From G965237725 sp965237725 (GTDB lineage Bacteria > Pseudomonadota > Gammaproteobacteria > Arenicellales > Poriferihabitantaceae): a stretch of DNA of 64,000 bases. The stretch spans positions 1,984,001 to 2,048,000 of the forward strand of contig OZ250151.1 in assembly GCA_965237725.1 (NCBI GenBank). Reading direction: 5' to 3'. Under the pieces are notes generated by a model, which was not told the origin of the DNA, made no database searches, and saw only the letters and a program-made list of their open reading frames with translations. Of this stretch, positions 52,747 through 61,885 are shown piece by piece (the first letter of the stretch is position 1; every line of letters begins with the position of its first letter). The position numbers and the translations under genes were made by a program.

Positions 52747-54459
52747 CTATAATGATTTCCGGCCAATTTTAAGAAAATCTGCTATTTCGAGGGTTGGTAC
52801 CGCTCTTTGATTACTCCCCAATTGTATTTTCGATGCATTTTCATCCGCTTGTTTGAGTAGAGAAATTAATTCATCTGCTTTGTCTTCTTTACCAACCCGG
52901 GCATAGTTCTGGGCAAGGTAACGGATTGTTGGCGGGTAAGGCCGCTCCGCTTTTCTTGGATGCATTCGCAGAGATTGTTCTCCGGCCGCAATAGCTGAAT
53001 CATGTTTGCCTTCAAGACCATCGATCATACATAACGAGGTCATGAATATATATCTGAAAGGCAAGAAGCGACCGAGTCGGGCGGCTTCCATAGCAGGTTT
53101 TCTCGACTGCTTTAAATCCCCGAGATATAAATTGAGCAAAGAATCTGCATCATAGGTCATAATATGATCGGAGCAAAGGGATTTTGCCTGACTCATTAGC
53201 TCTGCTGCCGTCCCAAAATCTCGAAGGGTAAATGAGTTCACATGGGTCAACAAACTAAGGGTTAAAGGGTTGTACCGGTCCAGCTCCATTGCTCTGGCAG
53301 CATAGTACTCGGCCTCATCGCGAACCTGATCAAAATCAGTAATTCTCGGATCGTCAACGAGCTGGCAGGTCAAAAATGCCCGCCAGGCATAAATCACAGT
53401 GTCTTGTTGAAGCTCCGAAGCCAATTTAAGATTTAATGCTGCCTTATCTAATCCTGCGTAGGTTAAATCAAACATGCTTTCAACGGCTTCGTGAACCAAT
53501 TGCACCGTACCGTTGCATTCCTTGATCAACGGAATTTGACTGCGGCTTAATGTGTAGAGAATTTCGTTGGATGTTTCGGCGACATATTCCATAACATACA
53601 GACTGTCGCTACGAAGCAGATCGGGTCGGTCAAGATCAATTTCTGTCCGGTGAGAACAAATGACCTGCAGATTCTCCACTAGTATCACTTGTAGAGTTAA
53701 TACGATACTACCCGACGACTCCATAGCCTTTAACACCAGTTGCGCCTGGGGATTGGTATTTGCGGTTGCCGAGATCATATTGGGAACTGCGGTTGCATAT
53801 CGATGATCAACAAGATCAATCCCGCCACTGCACAATAGCAGCCTGCCAATGCGATCTAAAATATCATCAAATATTGCCGACCGAAATTCCTGGGTATCTA
53901 CCTGCACGTCCCACTGAACAGGTGACAAGCCGATGCAAAATCTAGCCGGAGTGTCCAGCCATTGCATTTCTGACTTATTTGAAACTATGCCGTAATTTTC
54001 GGGTTTGCTTTCGCGGATTTTGTCTGCTTGTTGTTTTTTGGCGTCATAGTGTGCACGACTGTCTCTGAGCCAATCTTCAAAATTATTTTCATGAGGCAAA
54101 TCCAGCCCTTCCAAAAACTGTCCATTGAAAACAGCGTTCTCATTGTGAATATCAACCTCGAGGCTTTCAGATTTTAATCGAACAACATCTCGCGGTACAT
54201 CCCTTGGGAATATATCAACTTTATATTGATTAAATATTGATCGTAAATTGGAAAGCTCTTTGCGAAGGCTATCCTGTGAAGATCCGCGACACCATAGGAT
54301 ATTTTGGAGCCATGATCGGCTGCGTTCTCCGTTTTCTGCACAAGCTAGTAACGCAATTAGCGCGCGACTTTTTTTACTGGCAATATCAATCGTTTTGCCA
54401 TCTGCAGTACCAAGCCAAAATGAACCCATCAACTTGAGCTGCAATTTTTCCATCTTCAC
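52747..54459 (-). CDS. SARP/CadC-like transcriptional regulator with TPR-type C-terminus
   Basis: A 570-residue regulator. Residues about 5-90 form an OmpR-type winged helix of the SARP kind: TIDIASKKSRALIALLA, then LQNILWCRG and SSQDSLRKELSNLR, with a following region (FLEGLDLPHENNFEDWL) typical of the BTAD domain. The C-terminal half is helical, TPR-like. SARP proteins activate neighbouring genes by binding direct heptamer repeats spaced 11 or 22 bp, which are present at 48946-48996. It is convergent with the metzincin gene. Confidence 0.8.
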   Translation of the reverse strand: MKMEKLQLKLMGSFWLGTADGKTIDIASKKSRALIALLACAENGERSRSWLQNILWCRGSSQDSLRKELSNLRSIFNQYKVDIFPRDVPRDVVRLKSESLEVDIHNENAVFNGQFLEGLDLPHENNFEDWLRDSRAHYDAKKQQADKIRESKPENYGIVSNKSEMQWLDTPARFCIGLSPVQWDVQVDTQEFRSAIFDDILDRIGRLLLCSGGIDLVDHRYATAVPNMISATANTNPQAQLVLKAMESSGSIVLTLQVILVENLQVICSHRTEIDLDRPDLLRSDSLYVMEYVAETSNEILYTLSRSQIPLIKECNGTVQLVHEAVESMFDLTYAGLDKAALNLKLASELQQDTVIYAWRAFLTCQLVDDPRITDFDQVRDEAEYYAARAMELDRYNPLTLSLLTHVNSFTLRDFGTAAELMSQAKSLCSDHIMTYDADSLLNLYLGDLKQSRKPAMEAARLGRFLPFRYIFMTSLCMIDGLEGKHDSAIAAGEQSLRMHPRKAERPYPPTIRYLAQNYARVGKEDKADELISLLKQADENASKIQLGSNQRAVPTLEIADFLKIGRKSL

Positions 54460-54608
54460 AGATCACACCTGTTTTTTTCATTATTGATTTTGCAATAATG
54501 GAGATATCCAGGAATTCCCCTTATCCCTAAACACCAAATTGAGTCTAGCAATCAGACTCACCATACCCCCACAAATCGGTTAGGTCATTGTACATCCAGT
54601 TGGTTCAA

Positions 54609-55580
54609 TTAATCATTATAAAATCTTCTCGATGCGGTAAAGGAAAATTGTATGTTTTTGGTGCTTTGGGGGGACGATATAATGCCACCAGACCAATGCC
54701 AATGGGATTCACTATTGATCAACGTTTCCCAAAATTTCATCGTTAGTGAACCACCTTCGTTAACTTTCAGCGGATCGCCAATGGGAAACAACACCTGCCC
54801 CCAATGGGTTAATGGCGCTTCAGGACCCGTATCCAACACATAACCCGGGGTCAACGTTGATCGGAACCACCCTGCAATACCGTGAATAATGCCGCTTCTT
54901 TCAAACTCAAACTCCGTTGTTAATTCTTTCTCAAGCTCCTTAACAGTGTAAAAATCGATGCTCGATAATACCTTCGGCTCAGCAAGCATACGCACAGGTT
55001 CGCCATGAATTTGATACACGGCGTTATAGGCCAGTTGCTGAAATGGCGAATAATCTATTTCATATTCGGGGTTCTTCCAGTTAGCAACCTGCCGATAGGA
55101 TTTGGTACATTGCACCGGTGCGACCATCAGATCCATGGTTTCCGGAATGATACGGCCGCCGGGCTTTAACAAATCGTTGCGAACTTTTGATAATACATTG
55201 ACAACGTTCTCGTCGATTCCAAAGTTACCAAATAGTTCGCAAATGGCAATGTCCGCCTGAATTTTCGGTAATTCAGAATCCAAAATGTTTTTTTGTAGAA
55301 AATGAATTTGAGCCTGTGGGCAGTTTAGCGCTTTTACCTTTTTGGCATAGTCAATAATTCCGCTACGGTCGATGGCAAATATCTCGCCAGCACCGTATTT
55401 CGCAGCCAAAAAGCTGAGCACCCCTGTCCCAGTGCCAACATCTACAACCACATCCCCAGGTTTAACCAATGCACGTATAGCTTCTGAGTAAATCTCCATT
55501 CGGATACTATCTTGCAACATTGCCAGATGTAAGCTGGCTGGAAATTCTTCGTAGTCAGGGGAAGAAAATAACTCATCCAT
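54609..55580 (-). CDS. protein arginine methyltransferase-like enzyme
   Basis: A 323-residue enzyme with type I PRMT features rarely seen in bacteria. Motif I is VDVGTGTG (46-53); the double-E loop has E115 and E124 (CELFG...IDE) nine residues apart, as in PRMT1 (E144/E153); and the THW loop is present as THWGQVLFP (258-266). It is cytoplasmic. PRMTs methylate arginine in RG/RS-rich tracts, and an (RS)17 protein is encoded at 49128. It is a separate transcription unit divergent from the TIR-like gene. Confidence 0.8.
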   Translation of the reverse strand: MDELFSSPDYEEFPASLHLAMLQDSIRMEIYSEAIRALVKPGDVVVDVGTGTGVLSFLAAKYGAGEIFAIDRSGIIDYAKKVKALNCPQAQIHFLQKNILDSELPKIQADIAICELFGNFGIDENVVNVLSKVRNDLLKPGGRIIPETMDLMVAPVQCTKSYRQVANWKNPEYEIDYSPFQQLAYNAVYQIHGEPVRMLAEPKVLSSIDFYTVKELEKELTTEFEFERSGIIHGIAGWFRSTLTPGYVLDTGPEAPLTHWGQVLFPIGDPLKVNEGGSLTMKFWETLINSESHWHWSGGIISSPQSTKNIQFSFTASRRFYND

Positions 55581-55735
55581 TTAAATTTGTTCTCATAATG
55601 TCATTTTTGTTATGTCGTTTCAGCGCGCCACCGCACTTTAACACTTATTTTTCATCGTTATAAATACCAGTTCATAACCTGCATCAGTATTTGCGGTTTC
55701 TCGCTGGGCCCATGCAGCTAGCAAACGAAATGTAT

Positions 55736-55753
55736 CTGTGGGAAATGCCACAG
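55736..55753. promoter_or_regulatory. CRP-type palindrome, copy 2
   Basis: CTGTGGGAAATGCCACAG in the 296-bp gap between the PRMT-like and TIR-like genes, 124 bp upstream of the annotated TIR start and 156 bp upstream of the PRMT start. TGTGG-N6-CCACA. Copy 3 lies 170 bp to the right. Confidence 0.55.
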
Positions 55754-55876
55754 CGCAAGCTGCTTAATCCGAAGATAATTTGCGAACACAGATCAAAAAT
55801 GTATCCACCAGACTGGCAGACAGATCAGTAAAAATTTTTTGATTGGACGGTTAGTCACTTCACTATCAGTCAAGTA

Positions 55877-56452
55877 ATGAGTATCGGGCAAAAAATATTA
55901 TCCCAACGTGGGAAATACCACAGTTTTTTCAACGAAACTATGTCATTTATTCATAGAGGTATTCTAAAAACTATAAATAAATCGCTCGTGAGTAAAATTT
56001 ATGTTAGCTGTGAACTCGCCATAGATGGTTGGGTGATCAGCGAAATATCAAGACTATTGTCAAACAAGAATCAGATTATTGTGCCATCTCCGTTCAACCC
56101 AAACGAAGATGACGAATCCGGTCGTCACGAACAAAGTCGGTTGAAGGCTATTCGCAATGCAAACTGTACTATCGTTATTGTTGGCGAAGAAACCGGATTT
56201 AGTGACAGAATTGATCGAGAAATACACGAAACCCTAAAGAATAAAAATGGCCTGGTGGCGTTTTCAAAGCCAGGCATGGATCCGATTAAAGCTTCGGTTC
56301 CACCGCGTTTGCTTGACAACCTGGAATCGGGAAGTGGTTATGCAAAATGGCATATGCTGCCCAAGTCTGAAACAATTGCTAATCGATTAATCAATCTGGC
56401 ATGCAATACAGATCGCCGAAAAATCAGGAATAGTCGATTGCTGATGACATAA
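55877..56452 (+). CDS. TIR-like (MTH538/DUF1863-type) domain protein
   Basis: A 191-residue protein. Residues 38-175 resemble the TIR-like DUF1863 fold used by Thoeris ThsB: KIYVSC first strand, NANCTIVIVGEETGFSD, a helix DREIHETL with E115 as the possible catalytic glutamate, GLVAFSK, and the VPPRLLDN segment with GYAKWHM. Such proteins hydrolyse or cyclise NAD. No ThsA, SIR2 or SLOG partner is seen here. A CRP-type palindrome lies inside the first 15 codons, so ATG 55940 (residue 22) may be the real start with the box in the promoter. Confidence 0.65.
   Translation: MSIGQKILSQRGKYHSFFNETMSFIHRGILKTINKSLVSKIYVSCELAIDGWVISEISRLLSNKNQIIVPSPFNPNEDDESGRHEQSRLKAIRNANCTIVIVGEETGFSDRIDREIHETLKNKNGLVAFSKPGMDPIKASVPPRLLDNLESGSGYAKWHMLPKSETIANRLINLACNTDRRKIRNSRLLMT
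55907..55922. promoter_or_regulatory. CRP-type palindrome, copy 3
   Basis: CGTGG-GAAATA-CCACA, overlapping the first codons of the TIR-like gene as annotated from 55877. If translation starts at ATG 55940 the box is only 18 bp upstream, a position fit for repression. Confidence 0.55.
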
Positions 56453-56541
56453 TAACTTGCAATTTCTTGCTATGAAGTTAATGATCAACGTTAATACTTT
56501 TCCTTTTTGATTTTTGGGTAATTTGAAATTGGCAAATTAAT

Positions 56542-57225
56542 ATGAAACTGGAACATATAAAAAATATAAAATTGTTCAACCAAATTGAAGGTTCAGATTT
56601 GCTAGACATCGATGCACGAATAGCCTGGAACAAGTATCCTGAAAATCTATCCTTACTCAGTCATCATGAAGAATCAGATGACGTTTACTTTATTTCATAT
56701 GGCTGCGTAAAGGCGACAACGTTTTCGCTTTCCGGAAAGGAGATTGCATACCAAACATTAGAGTCAGGAGAGATGTTTGGTGAAATTTCAGCTATCGACC
56801 AGAAAGATAGAAGTACCAGCGTTGTTGTTATGGAAAATAGCGTAATTGGCAAAATGTCTGCTAACGATTTATGGTGGATAATCGAAATACACCCTTCCGT
56901 GGTTAAGCAATTACTATTACGCCTTACTGGCTTAGTTCGCTTCCTGTGTGGCCGTGTTTATGAGTACGGCGCCCTTGGAGTAAGCGACAGAATTCGAGCG
57001 GAAATTTTGCGTCATGCAAAAGAATCTGCCAACGGCAAAAACAGTGCAGTGATTGAAACAATGCCGACCCACGAAGAAATAGCCAATAGAGTGTCCACCC
57101 ATCGCGAAGCAGTAACCAAAGAATTCAGCTATCTGTATAAAGACGGTTTTATTGAAAAAGATGGCAAGAAAATTAATGTCCCGGACATTCAACGACTAAC
57201 CAATTTAATCGTCGAATTCATCTAG
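56542..57225 (+). CDS. CRP/FNR-family transcriptional regulator
   Basis: A 227-residue regulator with an N-terminal cyclic-nucleotide-binding domain and a C-terminal winged helix. The phosphate-binding cassette keeps FGEISAIDQKDRSTS (G80, E81, R90, S91), the residues CRP uses to bind cAMP. The recognition helix THREAVTKEF has R188-E189 then V191 and K193, close to the RETVGR of CRP, which reads TGTGA half-sites. Ligand binding is therefore likely, and TGTG-containing sites are the expected target. It lies 89 bp after the TIR-like gene on the same strand. Confidence 0.85.
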   Translation: MKLEHIKNIKLFNQIEGSDLLDIDARIAWNKYPENLSLLSHHEESDDVYFISYGCVKATTFSLSGKEIAYQTLESGEMFGEISAIDQKDRSTSVVVMENSVIGKMSANDLWWIIEIHPSVVKQLLLRLTGLVRFLCGRVYEYGALGVSDRIRAEILRHAKESANGKNSAVIETMPTHEEIANRVSTHREAVTKEFSYLYKDGFIEKDGKKINVPDIQRLTNLIVEFI

Positions 57226-57339
57226 TAGATTATTAAATGTCGTTGTCCTTGTCCCTCCTCGTCTAATTCTGATCACCTGCGTACCCCTGTTAGACAATCA
57301 TAGTCAACCTGGCTTTATCCCCACTGTTATTCCCGATTT

Positions 57340-57355
57340 AGTGGTAATTCCCACA
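57340..57355. promoter_or_regulatory. CRP-type palindrome, copy 4
   Basis: AGTGG-TAATTC-CCACA, the reverse complement of copy 1 over 21 contiguous bases (57341-57361). It lies downstream of the CRP-like gene and upstream of a hairpin-terminator unit. Confidence 0.55.
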
Positions 57356-57359
57356 TCGA

Positions 57360-57505
57360 TATTAAATCGTTACCTATATATTTGGTTCATATCAAGCCTA
57401 AGTAACCATTAAGTAACTCCCCACGTTGAGTTACTTATCAACCAAAATATTCTCCTGTCGGATGGCGTGATAGCCAATTACGGGGCCAACCGGCCCCTTT
57501 TTTTA
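57360..57505 (+). ncRNA. candidate small RNA
   Basis: An orphan module: CRP-type box at 57340-57355, then a perfect 9-bp stem AAGTAACTC/GAGTTACTT with an 8-base loop (57411-57436), then a terminator hairpin with seven T (57482-57504). No open frame of note. The 5' end is a guess. Confidence 0.4.
57482..57504 (+). terminator. rho-independent terminator
   Basis: GGGGCC, AACC, GGCCCC, then TTTTTTT. Strong GC stem with a T-run; it serves either a long 3' end of the CRP-like mRNA or a separate small RNA. Confidence 0.9.
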
Positions 57506-57703
57506 AACTTCAGCTAGCAGTAACCTATCCATCAACGATTCTATTTAAGATCGCTCGGGTGTATATTCCGGATTTAATAGTTTTGACAATCCATTCCAGG
57601 ATTTCTGCCATGGCCCACAGAATATTCACATTGGAATATTTAGATTCGAATATTTGCGATCCGAACTCCCATTGTGGTGTAGGCCAAAAATAGCGGCTCG
57701 TCC

Positions 57704-59230
57704 ATGACAGACAAGGCAGCTAAAACTTCCACAGTGAAGACTCCGCTGGAAACCCGCGCAATTTTTATTATGTGCGCAGTCATTCTGGGCACAGCGTCAA
57801 ACCAGATCGCATGGAATATTGTTGGTGTGGCTTTGCCCAATATGCAAGGAGCATACTCCGCAACGCCAGATCAGATTTCCTGGGTTATGTCTTCTTTTGT
57901 ATTGGGAAATACATTGATGTTCGTCTGCACGGGATGGCTAGCTGCCCGCCTGGGTCGTCGCCGGGTGTTTCTCAGTTCAATCATTATTTTTACCATCACG
58001 CTTTTTGCATGCGCAATGGCCTCCACCCTTGAAGAGCAGGTGTTTTGGCGTTTTATCCAGGGTCTGGCCAGCGCTGCCCTGATTCCTCTTGGCCATATTA
58101 TTGTTACCGATGCATATCCAAAAGATCGATTTGGCGAAGCCACAGCAATCTGGTCAATTGGTCTGGTAGCTAGTGGCACCGCCGCACCGGTCATGGGTGC
58201 CTGGCTGGTGGAGAGCTATGGCTGGCAATCGATTTTTTATTTCACTTTGATCTTCAGCATGCTTTCCCTGGTGGCGGCCTGGGTTTATGTGCCTGATTCC
58301 AAAACAGACAATCGTCGACGAATGGACTGGGTGTGTGTCGCTGGCATCCTTATAATGGTAACTTCCATTCATCTGATTCTCAATAGAGGAAACCGACTCG
58401 ACTGGCTGGAGTCTTCGGAAATAATCATCGAGTTGATTTTTGCCGGAATTGGTCTGTATATTTTCGTCTACCAGACGGTGAATTCAAAACATCCCTTTGT
58501 ACCCCTGTCTTTGTTGCGCGACACCAATTTTATTATTGGCACCCTACTGGGATTCTTTCATGGGGGTCTGATCATGATGTCATTGGTGATCATGCCGTTG
58601 TTACTTCAAGGTCTCATCGGCTATCCGGTGATCGATACTGGCTTGTTAATTTTGCCCCGCGGGTTTGGTGTCATTGTGGGCATGCTTATCAGCGCAAAAC
58701 TGGCTGATCGGCTTGATCCCCGAATTATGCTGGTAGCGGGCTTTCTGATGATTGGTATCGCCTGTTATCTCATGTCAACCTGGAATCTGAACGTTGGTGA
58801 AAACTACATTTCAATATCCAATTTCATAATGGGAATTGGTGGCGGGATTTCATTTGTCCCCATAACCATGCTGGCATTCGCAACTATTCCTAAAAAATAC
58901 GGCAACGACGGTTATGCCATTTTTTATTTGATTTTCTACACCGGCGTAACAAGCGGAATCACAATAGTTTTGACCATCGTATCGCGCTATGCCCAGATTA
59001 ATTATTCCGAGTTGATTGAAAATATTACACCGTTTAATCGCAACCTGCAGTTTTTATCAATGAGCCAAAGCTGGGATATCGACAACCCCGCGAACCTGGC
59101 TGAAATGTCTATGGAAATAACCCGACAAGCCAACATGATTGCCTATACCAATGGTTTTCTATTTTCTATGGTCTGTGCCTTTGTCGCCATACCTTTGGTA
59201 TTGATGTTTCGAAAAAAACATGAAGGCTAA
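57704..59230 (+). CDS. DHA2-family MFS drug/metabolite exporter (EmrB/QacA type)
   Basis: A 508-residue inner-membrane protein with about 14 hydrophobic helices. The N-terminal motif A is LAARLGRRRVF and motif C is in the ATAIWSIGLVASGTAAPVMGAWL stretch; LGHIIVTDAYPKDRFG is a typical DHA2 loop. It probably exports a drug or toxic compound using the proton gradient. It is convergent with an Lrp-family gene; the nearby monooxygenase operon suggests export of hydrophobic substrates or products, but that is inference. Confidence 0.9.
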   Translation: MTDKAAKTSTVKTPLETRAIFIMCAVILGTASNQIAWNIVGVALPNMQGAYSATPDQISWVMSSFVLGNTLMFVCTGWLAARLGRRRVFLSSIIIFTITLFACAMASTLEEQVFWRFIQGLASAALIPLGHIIVTDAYPKDRFGEATAIWSIGLVASGTAAPVMGAWLVESYGWQSIFYFTLIFSMLSLVAAWVYVPDSKTDNRRRMDWVCVAGILIMVTSIHLILNRGNRLDWLESSEIIIELIFAGIGLYIFVYQTVNSKHPFVPLSLLRDTNFIIGTLLGFFHGGLIMMSLVIMPLLLQGLIGYPVIDTGLLILPRGFGVIVGMLISAKLADRLDPRIMLVAGFLMIGIACYLMSTWNLNVGENYISISNFIMGIGGGISFVPITMLAFATIPKKYGNDGYAIFYLIFYTGVTSGITIVLTIVSRYAQINYSELIENITPFNRNLQFLSMSQSWDIDNPANLAEMSMEITRQANMIAYTNGFLFSMVCAFVAIPLVLMFRKKHEG

Positions 59231-59270
59231 GAAAGCGAGAAGCCCAGGTGTGTAAATTTCTGATTAGAGT

Positions 59271-59891
59271 TTATGAAACGTTATCTCCACCCAAGGATTT
59301 CTCCCACTTAAACAGACTCTTGTATAAACCCAGCCCAACCATGGGTTCCACTGACGCGATCATCGCTGAACCATAACAATGGGCATCGAGAAAATCTCTG
59401 AGCTCTTCTGGGTTACTGCAGACGACCTCTGCCAGCAAATCAAATCGGGATGCAACACGCATGGCGTAGACCACTTCGGAGCAGTCGCGAAAATATTCCG
59501 CCACCACATCGGCACTCTCTCCCTGTGCAACCTTTATTCCCAACATGGCCCAGGCGGTGTATCCCAGAGCCAGGGGATTTACAACGGTTATAAAATGAAT
59601 CAGATTTGATTTCTCCATTCTTCGAACCCGTGACCGAACGGTGGCTTCTGAAACCCCCAGCTTTTGTGCAATTGAGGAAAAAGATGCGCGGCCATTTTCC
59701 TGGAGCATAGAAACAATATCGCGATTAATGCCTTCAATATCCGAGTTGGCTGCATGAGTGATCGCATCGTCCGGTACTTTTGCAAAACGCATTTGCCGCC
59801 CGCCTCGCAATGGCGCCTGATCCCGGTCGGTGGAGTTGGCGGTTTGTGAACTCATAACGTTGGATGACTTGTTGTCACGATTTATTTTCAT
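59271..59891 (-). CDS. Lrp/AsnC-family transcriptional regulator
   Basis: A 206-residue protein with about 50 extra N-terminal residues before a standard Lrp/AsnC module. The HTH is FSSIAQKLGVSEATVRSRVRRME; the C-terminal RAM domain is AWAMLGIKVAQGESADVVAEYF to EPMVGLG. Family members sense amino acids or related small molecules and control adjacent transporters and catabolic genes. It lies 432 bp from the divergent monooxygenase operon and is a candidate regulator of it. Confidence 0.9.
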   Translation of the reverse strand: MKINRDNKSSNVMSSQTANSTDRDQAPLRGGRQMRFAKVPDDAITHAANSDIEGINRDIVSMLQENGRASFSSIAQKLGVSEATVRSRVRRMEKSNLIHFITVVNPLALGYTAWAMLGIKVAQGESADVVAEYFRDCSEVVYAMRVASRFDLLAEVVCSNPEELRDFLDAHCYGSAMIASVEPMVGLGLYKSLFKWEKSLGGDNVS

Positions 59892-60323
59892 TTAAATTAA
59901 TCCAGATTGATGAAATTACAAATTAGTAAATCAAATGCAGGCCGAATTTCCGCTACCACGCTGTTAAACACTTTCAAAATACCTGGGCAACGCGGTATGA
60001 ACACAATCACTTACAGCTAAACATAACGCTATTCTCGAATACCTACAATATTTTGGGATATTTTAACGAATTTCGTAGCAGTTTTCTCATTTTGAACAGG
60101 AAAATATATGGATTAAATGAATTTATTGACGGGATTCGAATATTTCAATACACTTTCATCACCTGCTCGAAATTTACGCTTGTTAACTGTTATAAGCTGA
60201 GTTGCACAATTTTGGCCGACGAAGAATTTCTGTGTTAAGCAAAACAGCTTAATACGCATTGAACTGGAACTAACTGTTTTATAATATAGAAACCAGCGAC
60301 TTAATCTACATGAGGTAACGACT
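59892..60323. promoter_or_regulatory. 432-bp divergent intergenic region with a promoter for the monooxygenase operon
   Basis: No gene is supported. A sigma-70-like element TTGAAC (60259-60264) and TATAAT (60280-60285) with a 15-bp spacer, or TAATAT two bases later with 17 bp, lies 40 bp ahead of ATG 60324. ATGAGG at about 60310 is the ribosome-binding site. I did not find a sigma-54 -24/-12 element. Confidence 0.5.
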
Positions 60324-61838
60324 ATGGCGTTGTTAAAGATGGAAGACTGGTATGATCTGGCCCGGGAAACCAACTGGACCCCAAGTTATGTCAGCGTTGA
60401 TGAATTATTTCCCAAGCCGATGTCAGATGATTTTGGCATTCCCGTAGAAATCTGGGAGACCTTTGACGAGCCTTACAAGGTTACTTACAGGGACTACGTA
60501 AAATCCCAGCGCGACAAAGACGTTGGCGCCTATTCCGTTAAAGCCGCTCTTGCACGGGCCGAGTTTTTCAAAAATGCCTCGCCTCACTGGAAAGCCGTTT
60601 TGGCAATCCACTTTAGTGCAGTTTGCTGGGCAGAGTTTCACTCGGCATCTGCCTTTGCACGCATGACCCGATTCACCCGATGCCCGGGCATGCGCAACAT
60701 GGCAACCTTCGGATCATTGGATGAGATTCGTCATGGCCAGATTCAGATTTACTTTGCCTATGAATTTCTCAAGCACGATGCCGTATTCGACTGGTGCCAC
60801 AAATCATCCAAGACCGAAAACTGGATCATCATCAGTTTGCGCCATGCCCTGGATGATATTGCCCATACCCGAGATGCCACAAGCGCAGCAGTCATGCTTA
60901 ATATGGGTCTGGAGCAGGCCTTTACTAATTTACAATTTGTTGCCCTGTCTGCTGATGCGGCGAAATGCGGCGACCATACTTTCGCTACCATGCTGCAAAG
61001 CATTCAGACCGACGAGGCGAGACACGCCCAGATTGGTGAACCCATGGTACGAATCCTGGTTGAAAACGGCAAGAAAAAAGAAGCCCAACAAATGGTCGAG
61101 ATTGCCTTCTGGCGTATGTGGAAACAGTTTTCTGCATTAAGCGGCATCGGCATGGATTACTACACGCCTCTTGAGCACCGTGAAAACTCATTGAAGGAGT
61201 TCATGGAAGAATGGGTTATCGGACAGTTTGGCCGTACCGTAGAGGCTCTTGGCCTGGATCTGCCCTGGTATTGGGATATTCTCAAACACGATATTGCCAC
61301 CTTCCATCATGCCAACCAGATCGGAGTTTATGTCTATCGTGCCACGGAATGGTGGCGCCCCATAGCTGGGGTGTCTCCCGATGAAAGAGAATGGCTGGAA
61401 GAAAAATATCCTGGCTGGAATGAAACCTATGGCAAATGCTGGGATACCATTATTGAAAATATTCGCAATGGCGACTATGACAAAACCGTCCCTGTTGCTG
61501 CGCCGTTAATTTGTAATATGTGTGGTCTTGAGGTGGTTGGGACTGCTGGCGACCAATGGCAACCGGTGAATCATCAAGTTGATCTTGATGGCCGAAAATA
61601 TCATTTCTGTTCGGAACCCTGTAAGTGGATATTCGAAGTCGAACCGAAACGCTACAAAGGTCACAAGAGCATCATCGATCGACTATTTGATGGCACCATT
61701 GGCCCCGAAGAAGATGACTTCTATACTTACATGGGACAAAGCGTTGCTGAGCGCGGTGTTGACGGTTATGACTATCGTTGGATTGACGGCTACGATAATC
61801 TTGAAGAAGATGACGAACCCAAGCGTGCCAGCGGATAA
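60324..61838 (+). CDS. tmoA: toluene/alkene monooxygenase hydroxylase alpha subunit
   Basis: A 504-residue di-iron hydroxylase. Iron ligands match the TmoA pattern: E in CWAEFHSAS, E-x-x-H in SLDEIRHGQ, E in GLEQAFTN and E-x-x-H in QTDEARHAQ. The C-terminus has a complete YHS-type cysteine set (CNMC and FCSEPC), which is degenerate in TmoA of toluene-4-monooxygenase but kept in alkene and isoprene monooxygenases. It oxygenates aromatic or alkene substrates with the beta and gamma subunits; the substrate is not defined. First gene of a five-gene operon. Confidence 0.9.
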   Translation: MALLKMEDWYDLARETNWTPSYVSVDELFPKPMSDDFGIPVEIWETFDEPYKVTYRDYVKSQRDKDVGAYSVKAALARAEFFKNASPHWKAVLAIHFSAVCWAEFHSASAFARMTRFTRCPGMRNMATFGSLDEIRHGQIQIYFAYEFLKHDAVFDWCHKSSKTENWIIISLRHALDDIAHTRDATSAAVMLNMGLEQAFTNLQFVALSADAAKCGDHTFATMLQSIQTDEARHAQIGEPMVRILVENGKKKEAQQMVEIAFWRMWKQFSALSGIGMDYYTPLEHRENSLKEFMEEWVIGQFGRTVEALGLDLPWYWDILKHDIATFHHANQIGVYVYRATEWWRPIAGVSPDEREWLEEKYPGWNETYGKCWDTIIENIRNGDYDKTVPVAAPLICNMCGLEVVGTAGDQWQPVNHQVDLDGRKYHFCSEPCKWIFEVEPKRYKGHKSIIDRLFDGTIGPEEDDFYTYMGQSVAERGVDGYDYRWIDGYDNLEEDDEPKRASG

Positions 61839-61885
61839 TTTGAAACTGCGCTGTATTAATTAAACATTCCACTGGAGCTAATACC

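Larger units (their letters stand above)
57226..57703. other. 478-bp intergenic region with regulatory box, hairpins and terminator
   Basis: No protein gene is supported. From left to right it holds CRP-type palindrome copy 4 (57340-57355), a 9-bp hairpin (57411-57436), and a rho-independent terminator (57482-57504), then about 200 bp of leader to the exporter at 57704. The terminator is about 257 bp from the regulator stop, so it more likely ends a separate short RNA than the regulator mRNA. Confidence 0.6.

Noticed and set aside
60240..60323. Sigma-54 promoter for the monooxygenase operon
   Set aside because: No GG-N10-GC element found; a sigma-70-like pair fits better.
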